NCBI GenBank assembly: GCA_018650795.1
Contig: JABIFG010000003.1
Span: 22,232-86,231 of the forward strand
Direction of reading: 5' to 3'
From: Fidelibacterota bacterium
GTDB taxonomy: Bacteria; Fidelibacterota; UBA8477; JABMPR01
DNA length: 64,000 nucleotides
Of the stretch, positions 39,566-47,059 are shown piece by piece. Each line of letters begins with the position of its first letter. Within the stretch, counting starts at the first letter, position 1. The translations under genes and the position numbers were made by a program. The notes below the pieces were generated by a model. It was not told the origin of the DNA. It worked only from the letters and a program-made list of their open reading frames with translations, and searched no databases.

Positions 39566-40468
39566 TTACTCTGCATTGGAATTGAAATACTTCATTCGCA
39601 AGAATTCAGGCAGGGAGACTGACAAGATGATAATCGTCGCACCTACCAATGCTGAGCTAGATAGTTCCTCTCCCAGAAGTAACCAACCCCAAAGACTTGC
39701 CCATATTGGAATCAGGAAGGTTGTATAACTCATTTTTACAATGGTGACACGCTTAACCAGCCAAAAATACATGGTGAATCCAATGGCTGAGCCGATGATA
39801 GCCAGATAAACAGTAGCTCCCAGTGTCACCAGGTTTAGCTCCACCTGCCTCCAGGATTCAAATACCAGTCCTGTTATTAAAAGTAACGTAGCTCCAATCA
39901 ACATTGCAGTCGCATTGGCAGCCACTGGGTCCAGCTTGGCTCCCTCCCTTTTGTAAAGCACATTGGGGTAGGCAGCAGCAAATATAGATACCAGAATGAT
40001 GAACATTCCCATGGCCACTTGTGGATCGAAGGATGAATCCTGGAGATCAAAAATAAACAGGGTGCCAATTATTGATCCTACCAGACTGAAGATGCTTGCG
40101 GCATTAATTTTTTCATTATCCAACATTCGATGAGCAAAGACAGCGATCATGACAGGGAGTGTTGCCCAGAGTATGGAGGTAATGTTACTATTCACAAATT
40201 GCATGCCCCAATAAGTGAGGCCATAGCCAATAAAGAAGTTGCCAAGTCCTAGTGACAAAATGACCTTGCGATGTTCCCGGCGTGGCAGAATGGCTTTTTT
40301 ACGAAATTTTTGAAAGAGAATCAGAACAAACCCCGCAATAAAGAAACGCATAGAGGCCATCAGAAATGGGGTGTCACCGACACTCACTTTGATACTTATC
40401 CAGGTACTGCTCCAAATCAGGATCAAGACAACATATAATATAGGTATTATGTAAGACTTTATTTTCAC
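39566..40468 (-). CDS. EamA/DMT family transporter
   Basis: Ten TM helices, 'LIWSSTWISIKVSVGDTPFLMASMRFFIAG'. Confidence 0.9.
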   Translation of the reverse strand: MKIKSYIIPILYVVLILIWSSTWISIKVSVGDTPFLMASMRFFIAGFVLILFQKFRKKAILPRREHRKVILSLGLGNFFIGYGLTYWGMQFVNSNITSILWATLPVMIAVFAHRMLDNEKINAASIFSLVGSIIGTLFIFDLQDSSFDPQVAMGMFIILVSIFAAAYPNVLYKREGAKLDPVAANATAMLIGATLLLITGLVFESWRQVELNLVTLGATVYLAIIGSAIGFTMYFWLVKRVTIVKMSYTTFLIPIWASLWGWLLLGEELSSSALVGATIIILSVSLPEFLRMKYFNSNAE

Positions 40469-40828
40469 GCGGAGAAATTAGCTTGGTTCTGCCTTTTGAC
40501 TATTCAAATGTTTCATTCACGTTGAATTAAAGTGGATTCTCATTAGGGCTCTTCCATCTTTTCATAATTGAGAAGTGCTTCTATCAGATTGAGGATTCCG
40601 ACGCTATTTTTTTTAGAGGAGTTCTTACTCCATTGCCCCCCTTAAAGAATATTTTTTTAAAGTAATATGAATTACAGACAGGCAAACTAAACGTCTTTGC
40701 CTAAACAATCTGAATCAAACCCCTATATGCAAAAGCCTAAGTGACTTTAGCGCATAATGCATGCTACTATCAATTTCTATCAATAAACACTACTAACACT
40801 ATTTGCTTTTAATAATTCTCATTCATCA

Positions 40829-40844
40829 TGGCATGTATATAGCA
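40829..40844 (+). promoter_or_regulatory. possible sigma-54-like promoter upstream of merR-psrABC cluster
   Basis: TGGCATGTATATAGCA: GG-N10-GC spacing correct, TAGCA instead of TTGCA. Confidence 0.35.
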
Positions 40845-40872
40845 AACTTAGATTTTGAAATATAGATTTGTT

Positions 40873-41337
40873 ATGAAAGCAATAAACATAAAAGAGCGCC
40901 TCTCAGACAAAACCAGACCGGTATTTGCAATTAGCATTGCTGCTGACCTGGTGGGTGTCTCTGTCCACACCTTGAGGATGTATGAGACCGAAGGTCTAAT
41001 AATTCCTCAACGTACAAAATCAAAACGCCGTCTCTATTCCCAGACAGATATCGAACGCCTCCAGTGCATTCGGATCATGATCGAAGATCGTGGGTTCAAC
41101 CTGGCAGGGATTAAAGGAATGATGTCCATGGCTCCCTGTTGGGAGATCAAAGGTTGCAGTGAGACAGATCGTGCTGCATGTGATGCCTACAAATCATCAT
41201 TGGAACCCTGCTGGATGGTTAAGTCGAAGGCCACAGCCTGTCAGGACGAAGAATGTTCTGAATGCCCGGTTTATCGAGATGTAACGACTTGTCAAAACAT
41301 GAAATCATATTTACAACAACATTGGAAGAACGTATGA
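40873..41337 (+). CDS. MerR-family regulator with Cys-rich C-terminal domain
   Basis: 'AISIAADLVGVSVHTLRMYETEGLIIPQRTKSKRRLYSQTDIERL'; C-terminal PCWEIKGC...AACDAY...PCWMVKSKATACQDEECSECPVYRDVTTC; ATG at 40873. Confidence 0.88.
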   Translation: MKAINIKERLSDKTRPVFAISIAADLVGVSVHTLRMYETEGLIIPQRTKSKRRLYSQTDIERLQCIRIMIEDRGFNLAGIKGMMSMAPCWEIKGCSETDRAACDAYKSSLEPCWMVKSKATACQDEECSECPVYRDVTTCQNMKSYLQQHWKNV

Positions 41338-43577
41338 GTACTAGTATGAATCGCCGTGATTTTATTAAAATCGCAGGTGTGGGTGCTGGAAGCCTGGCTT
41401 TCGCAACACCCCTGTTTGATTTCTCAAAAGGGGAAATCTTAGCTCCTGACGCCGTTCCCGGCATGTATGCTAAAAGAACACCTACATACTGTGAAATATG
41501 TTTCTGGAAGTGCGCAGGCTGGGTACATACCAATGAAAAGGGTAAGATCTGGAAGGTCACTGGTCATGAGGATGATCCCCATTCAAATGGTCGACTCTGC
41601 CCCCGTGGTACAGGCGGTGTGGGAATGTACAATGATGAAGATCGCTTAAAAACACCCCTCATCCGAACAGAAGTTGGCGGTGTTCAGACATTTCGCGAAG
41701 CATCCTGGGATGAAGCCTTCACCTATATCGCTGATGGATTGAAAAAAGTTGCCGATGAACACGGACCAGAATGTACTGCACTCTTCACTCACGGTTCGGG
41801 TGGAAAATACTTCGGTGATCTTTTAAAAGCTTTTGGTTCCTCAAATATTGCTGCTCCATCGTACGCCCAATGTCGTGGTCCAAGGGAAGTTGGCTTCATC
41901 GCTACCTACGGAGAAGGAGTTGAATCACCGGAGCGTGTTGATATCAGAGATACCCGTTGTCTAGTCCTAATTGGTTCTCACTTTGGTGAAAATATGCATA
42001 ATGGACCTGTGCAGGAGATTGCACAGGCTACATCTAAAGGTGCGTCAATCATTACGGTTGACCCCCGTTTTTCTACTGTTGCCAGCAAATCAAAATTCTG
42101 GTTACCTATCAAACCAGCAACTGACATGGCCCTCTTATTAGCCTGGATGCACGTCATCATCAATGAAGGCCTTTATGATAAAGATTATATTGAAAAGTAT
42201 GCCTACGGCTTTGAGGACCTGAAAACTCACGTCGCACAAATGACACCTGAGTGGGCTTATGGTATCACTACCATAAAACCAGAGACAATTCGAGAGACTG
42301 CTCGAGAAATGGCCAATGCCAGTCCACGAGTTATTATCCATCCTGGTCGTCATGTCACCTGGTATGGTGATGATACCCAGCGACTGAGAGCTGTAGCCAT
42401 GTTGAATGCTCTCTTGGGATCTTGGGGTCGCCGAGGTGGCTATTATTACCCCGAAAAAGTTAATTTTAAAAAATATCCACATCCTGCCTTCCCAAAACCT
42501 GCCAGAACCTGGAAAGATGCATATCCGGGGAAATTCAAACTGGCTGGGTTGGCCCTAGCCTCTGGAATCTGTGATGCAACTGTGCCCACAACTGAAAGAG
42601 ATTGCTCCTTCAAAGCCTGGATTGTGAACGGAACCAATTTGATTCACACACTTCCGAATCAAGCGAACACGCTAAAAGCCATTCAAGCGCTGGATCTCAT
42701 GGTAGTAATAGATACCATGCCTATGGAAATCACTGGCTATGCTGATGTTATCCTCCCTGAATGTACCTATCTCGAACGTTATGATGACATTCGTGTCAGC
42801 AAACATCGTGAGCCAACCATTGCTCTACGAATGCCAGCAGCACCACCCAAGTACAATACAAAACCAGCCTGGTGGATGGCCAAAGGTTTAGCCGACAAAA
42901 TGGGTCTGGGTCATTTCTTCCCATGGGAAAACATTGAAGAAAAACTAGACTGGGAGCTGAAACAGGTAGGCACCTCTCTGGAGGAAATGCAACGAATTGG
43001 CGTGAAAAAGTATAAACGTGAATACGATGATCTTTATCCCATGCAAGACCTTGAAGATTTCGAATTCAACACCAACACGGGTAAGATCGAACTCTACTCC
43101 ACAGCAATGGAAGATGAAGGTTACGATCCTTTACCAAAATACAAAGCACATGAGGAACCGCCAGAGGGCTATTACAGACTTATATATGGCCGTGCTCCCA
43201 TGCATACTTTTAGCCGAACCGCAAATAACCCAAATCTTACCGATCTCATGGATGAAAATAGTGTCTGGGTAAATCCAAAGGTTGCCAAGGAATGGGATCT
43301 AAAAAATGATCAGTACCTGTGGCTTGAAAACCAGGATGGTGTGGTGAGCAAGACACCTATTAAGGTTAGAGTCACAGAGCGTATCCGTTATGACAGTGTA
43401 TACATGGTTCATGGTTTTGGACATACAAATAAGAAATTGACACGGGCGCATGGTCGTGGTGCCAGTGATGCTGATTTGATTACCCGAGTCCATATTGATC
43501 CCGTCATGGGTGGTACTGGCATGCGAGGAAATTTTGTCACCTTCCGCTTTGAAGCTGGCAAGGAGGTGTCATCATGA
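41334..43577 (+). CDS. Tat-exported molybdopterin oxidoreductase (polysulfide/thiosulfate reductase PsrA/PhsA-like catalytic subunit)
   Basis: Tat motif MNRRDFIKIAGVGAG; CEICFWKCAGW...LCPRG 4Fe-4S; ATGA overlap with merR; ORF track start 41262 is too early. Confidence 0.88.
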   Translation: MSTSMNRRDFIKIAGVGAGSLAFATPLFDFSKGEILAPDAVPGMYAKRTPTYCEICFWKCAGWVHTNEKGKIWKVTGHEDDPHSNGRLCPRGTGGVGMYNDEDRLKTPLIRTEVGGVQTFREASWDEAFTYIADGLKKVADEHGPECTALFTHGSGGKYFGDLLKAFGSSNIAAPSYAQCRGPREVGFIATYGEGVESPERVDIRDTRCLVLIGSHFGENMHNGPVQEIAQATSKGASIITVDPRFSTVASKSKFWLPIKPATDMALLLAWMHVIINEGLYDKDYIEKYAYGFEDLKTHVAQMTPEWAYGITTIKPETIRETAREMANASPRVIIHPGRHVTWYGDDTQRLRAVAMLNALLGSWGRRGGYYYPEKVNFKKYPHPAFPKPARTWKDAYPGKFKLAGLALASGICDATVPTTERDCSFKAWIVNGTNLIHTLPNQANTLKAIQALDLMVVIDTMPMEITGYADVILPECTYLERYDDIRVSKHREPTIALRMPAAPPKYNTKPAWWMAKGLADKMGLGHFFPWENIEEKLDWELKQVGTSLEEMQRIGVKKYKREYDDLYPMQDLEDFEFNTNTGKIELYSTAMEDEGYDPLPKYKAHEEPPEGYYRLIYGRAPMHTFSRTANNPNLTDLMDENSVWVNPKVAKEWDLKNDQYLWLENQDGVVSKTPIKVRVTERIRYDSVYMVHGFGHTNKKLTRAHGRGASDADLITRVHIDPVMGGTGMRGNFVTFRFEAGKEVSS

Positions 43578-44107
43578 GATACGCAATGGCTGTAGACACA
43601 CTTAAATGTGTCGGTTGCAACGACTGTGTTGTAGCCTGTCAGACTGAAAATGATGTCCCCATTGGTCACTGCCGGGATTGGATTATTGAAAAAACTACCG
43701 GCACCTATCCAAATCTACAACTTGAAATTCGCTCAGAGCGCTGTAACCATTGTGCAAATGCTCCCTGTGTAAGGACGTGTCCGACAGAGGCAAGCCATTA
43801 TGCAGAAGGCGGTATTGTACTGGTTGAAGAGAATGAATGCATCGGTTGTAAAGCCTGTATTACATCATGTCCCTACGATGCCCGCTACATTCATCCTGAA
43901 GGCTATATTGATAAATGTACCTTCTGCATCCACCGCGTTGAAAAAGGTCAGAATCCAGCTTGTGTTTCTGTGTGTCCGACCCATGCCATGATCTTTGGCG
44001 ATCTGGATGATCCAAATAGTGACATCTCACGAGCCATGGCTACCAGAAAATGGAAATCGCTCATTCCTGAAGCCGGGACTGACCCCAAAGTATTCTACCT
44101 GATATAG
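43574..44107 (+). CDS. 4Fe-4S electron transfer subunit (PsrB/PhsB-like)
   Basis: 'CVGCNDCVVACQTEN', 'CNHCANAPCVRTCPTEA', 'CIGCKACITSCPYDARY', 'CTFCIHRVEKGQNPACVSVCPT'. Confidence 0.93.
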   Translation: MRYAMAVDTLKCVGCNDCVVACQTENDVPIGHCRDWIIEKTTGTYPNLQLEIRSERCNHCANAPCVRTCPTEASHYAEGGIVLVEENECIGCKACITSCPYDARYIHPEGYIDKCTFCIHRVEKGQNPACVSVCPTHAMIFGDLDDPNSDISRAMATRKWKSLIPEAGTDPKVFYLI

Positions 44108-44115
44108 AGGTTATT

Positions 44116-45057
44116 ATGATTGAAGAAATTATTACCAGTGGACGTATGAACCCCGAAATTGACCCCGTCCTGCATGTCTGGGGTTGGGAAATTCCATTTT
44201 ATCTATTCCTTGGTGGAATCTCTGCGGGAATTTTGATTTTCTCAGCTTATTTCACCCTACGAAACCGACAGGATGAACTTCCAGTTGCTGTTAAATGGAT
44301 GCCCATTGCCGTCCCCTTTCTGATTGGGATTGGATTGATTTCACTCCTCCTTGATCTCTCACATGTCCTCTATGCCTGGCAGCTATTCACTAATATTCGA
44401 TGGGAATCGCCCATGTCCTGGGGTGCCTGGACCTTGATGATCATCACCCCCCTATCTATTGCGTGGGTAGCCATCTGGCTGGAAGATATTTTTCCGAATT
44501 GGGACTGGAAGTTTGATGAAGTAAAAACAATTATTGAATGGCTCAAAGCTCAACGTCGAATCCTGGCTCAGGTACTCATATTGCTTTCAATTATCCTGGG
44601 TATGTATACCGGGATCCTGCTGTCCGCCTTTAACGCGAGACCTTTCTGGAACACCAGTATTCTTGGTCCACTATTCCTGACTTCGGGGCTATCAGCCAGC
44701 GCAGCTTTGATTTCTTACTTTTCAAAGTCTGAGGTGGAGAAACGCCTATTCACCCGTATCGATATCATTTTAATCGGTATCGAATTGTTCATGATCATCC
44801 ATTTATTTATGGGCCACCTCGCTGGAACTCAAGTTCACATTCAGGCAGCTCAGATGTTTCTTGGCGGCGCCTTTACCGTTCAGTTCTGGGTCTTCGTTGT
44901 AGGGCTTGGATTGGTCCTGCCTGTGGTTCTGGAAATACTTGAATTAAAACATAAATATATTCCTGCGATTGTGCCTGTTGTGCTCATCGTTGCAGGGAAT
45001 CTCATGCTGCGCTTTATTGTGGTTAACGCGGGTCAAGCAAGCCGCTGGTTGTATTAA
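44116..45057 (+). CDS. NrfD/PsrC-family membrane anchor
   Basis: Multi-TM, 'WGWEIPFYLFLGGISAGILIFSAY'. Confidence 0.92.
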   Translation: MIEEIITSGRMNPEIDPVLHVWGWEIPFYLFLGGISAGILIFSAYFTLRNRQDELPVAVKWMPIAVPFLIGIGLISLLLDLSHVLYAWQLFTNIRWESPMSWGAWTLMIITPLSIAWVAIWLEDIFPNWDWKFDEVKTIIEWLKAQRRILAQVLILLSIILGMYTGILLSAFNARPFWNTSILGPLFLTSGLSASAALISYFSKSEVEKRLFTRIDIILIGIELFMIIHLFMGHLAGTQVHIQAAQMFLGGAFTVQFWVFVVGLGLVLPVVLEILELKHKYIPAIVPVVLIVAGNLMLRFIVVNAGQASRWLY

Positions 45058-45090
45058 AGAATTTATTATAATTGCATAAGGGTTATTAAA

Positions 45091-45600
45091 ATGAAAACAA
45101 CGTACATGAATCCCTATCTGGCTGGAGTCTTGTTGGGATTGGTGCTCCTCATGGCCTTCTTTTTCTCAGGCCGTGGTCTGGGAGCAAGTGGGGCTGTGAA
45201 ATCAACAGTCGTAACTATGGTCAGCACAATTGCACCTGAGCACGCTGCTAACTCACCTTTCTACAGTAAATATATTGGTGAAGGTAAAAGCCCGATGAAA
45301 TCCTGGTTGGTATTTGAGATTATGGGTGTATTGATAGGTGGTTTTTTATCAGGAGCTCTTGCAGGAAGACTAAAACTCAAGATTGAACATTTTCCTGGAA
45401 TCTCTGCGAATCGACGTCTCATTTTCGCTATGATCGGTGGTATCCTCTTTGGATTCGGTTCACAATTGGGTCGTGGTTGTGCCAGTGGCTCAGCTCTTAC
45501 TGGAATGGCTGTTCTTTCACTCAGTGGATTTATCAGCATGGCAACTATGTTTGGGACAGCTTTTGCCCTGGCATATTTTTTTAGAAAAAATTGGATCTAG
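45091..45600 (+). CDS. YeeE/YedE family sulfur transporter-like protein (first half)
   Basis: 'GFGSQLGRGCASGSALTGMAVLSLSGFISM'. Confidence 0.88.
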   Translation: MKTTYMNPYLAGVLLGLVLLMAFFFSGRGLGASGAVKSTVVTMVSTIAPEHAANSPFYSKYIGEGKSPMKSWLVFEIMGVLIGGFLSGALAGRLKLKIEHFPGISANRRLIFAMIGGILFGFGSQLGRGCASGSALTGMAVLSLSGFISMATMFGTAFALAYFFRKNWI

Positions 45601-45609
45601 GGGGCTATA

Positions 45610-46200
45610 ATGGGACCACTTATACCACAAGAAATTATCGGACAGGACTGGAATCTATTCATCGCTTTCATAGTAGGAATCGGGTTTGGATTTATTCTCG
45701 AACAAGCCGGGTTTTCATCTAGTCGAAAATTAGCAGGTGTCTTTTATGGTTATGACACAGTTGTATTAAAGGTGTTTTTTGGTGCGGCTGTCACAGCAAT
45801 GCTGGGATTACTCTTCTTTAGTCTTTTTGGCTGGATCGATCTCAACCTGGTTTATGTCAATCCTACTTTTCTAGGATCAGCTATAGTTGGAGGAATCGTC
45901 ATGGGTATCGGCTTCATTGCCGGAGGATTTTGTCCAGGTGTCAGTTTCAGTGCAATAGCTATTGGGAAAATCGATGCAATGGTTTTCCTCGGTGGAATTT
46001 TTATCGGCATCTTCATGTTCGCTGAAGCCTACCCTTTACTTGAAAGTTTCTATATGTCAGGTAATCTTGGGGCTTTAAAACTGTCGGATGCACTTGGAAT
46101 ATCCGGGGGTTTATTGGCCTTCCTGGTGATAATTGCTGCTCTAGCCATGTTCTGGATAGGTGATCTGGCTGAAAAAAAATTCCCCAGAGAGGAGTATTGA
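45610..46200 (+). CDS. YeeE/YedE family sulfur transporter-like protein (second half)
   Basis: 'GFGFILEQAGFSSSRKLAGVFYGYD', 'GFIAGGFCPGVSFSAIAIGKIDAMVF'. Confidence 0.88.
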   Translation: MGPLIPQEIIGQDWNLFIAFIVGIGFGFILEQAGFSSSRKLAGVFYGYDTVVLKVFFGAAVTAMLGLLFFSLFGWIDLNLVYVNPTFLGSAIVGGIVMGIGFIAGGFCPGVSFSAIAIGKIDAMVFLGGIFIGIFMFAEAYPLLESFYMSGNLGALKLSDALGISGGLLAFLVIIAALAMFWIGDLAEKKFPREEY

Positions 46201-46201
46201 T

Positions 46202-46825
46202 ATGACCCTTAAAAATATTGTCATGATGGGTCTTTTCATGCTAGGGTTAGTTATAGCCATGGTGCCTGAGAATACAACCAAACCTTATAAACTCACAGCT
46301 GAAGACATGCTGGTGGAAGTTCAGGGTGCCGCTGAAATGGTCACTGCAGATGAAGTTGCTCACTGGTTGATCTCAAATGATCCCAGTCTCCAGCTGATCG
46401 ATGTGCGGACACCCGATGAGTACCAGAAATACCATCTTGAAGGTGCAATCAATATACCGATCTCAGCCATTCTGAAGGATGACTTCCGTGATTATGTGGA
46501 TCAGGGTATCATGATGAATGTACTTTATTCCAACGGAACCTTGGGGTCACACCAGGCTTGGATGATCCTGCGACAGCTCGGATTTGAGAATAACTATGTT
46601 ATGCAAGGTGGCTTAAACTATTGGTTTGATACGATTATGAATCCAGAAAAACCTGCATCCACGTCTCCGGATGAAGAATTTGCAAAATATGATTTCAGAA
46701 AAGCAGCCAGTGGTGTTTTTGGTGGAGGTAGCGGGGTTGCCTTAACAGCGCCAACACAAACCAAGGCTGATAAACCCAAGATAAAACGCAAAAAAAAGAA
46801 AAAGGCACCTGCGGGGGGTTGCTAA
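46202..46825 (+). CDS. membrane-anchored rhodanese-like protein lacking the active-site Cys, with C-terminal GGC tail
   Basis: 'LIDVRTPDEYQKYHLEGAINIPI', active loop 'VLYSNGTLGSHQA', tail 'KRKKKKKAPAGGC*'; ATG at 46202, ORF track 46160. Confidence 0.85.
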   Translation: MTLKNIVMMGLFMLGLVIAMVPENTTKPYKLTAEDMLVEVQGAAEMVTADEVAHWLISNDPSLQLIDVRTPDEYQKYHLEGAINIPISAILKDDFRDYVDQGIMMNVLYSNGTLGSHQAWMILRQLGFENNYVMQGGLNYWFDTIMNPEKPASTSPDEEFAKYDFRKAASGVFGGGSGVALTAPTQTKADKPKIKRKKKKKAPAGGC

Positions 46826-46872
46826 AACATTTAGGACGGGGTGGTAAATCTCAATTTACCAATTACGACCAA

Positions 46873-46899
46873 GGGCTGCAGCAATGCAGCCCTTTTTTT
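46873..46899 (+). terminator. rho-independent terminator of the psr/YeeE/rhodanese operon
   Basis: GGGCTGCA-GCAA-TGCAGCCC-TTTTTTT; a second hairpin GGTAAAT-CTCA-ATTTACC lies at 46843-46860. Confidence 0.9.
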
Positions 46900-47059
46900 A
46901 TCTGCACTAGGATGATGAAGGAATAAGCTCTCAGCTGAAAAATCAAAAAAATTTTACACTTAGCGTGGAGTCACTCCATACAATTACATTACAATAACTG
47001 CTGAAACACATATTGCCTTTCTTCTGTAATTTTTCTACTTATCCCTCAAGGTGTGACTT

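Noticed and set aside
40618-40631. Small hairpin GGAGT-TCTT-ACTCC beside a T run as a terminator of the DMT transporter
   Set aside because: It lies upstream of that gene on the minus strand and the T run is on the wrong side
45091-46200. Frameshifted single YeeE/YedE gene
   Set aside because: Each half has its own start, stop and sensible length with a separate N-terminus; a split pair is more likely than a sequencing error
46966-46978. TGGAGTCACTCCA palindrome upstream of the S8 peptidase gene
   Set aside because: Short and easily found by chance; no adjoining promoter-like elements strong enough to support a call
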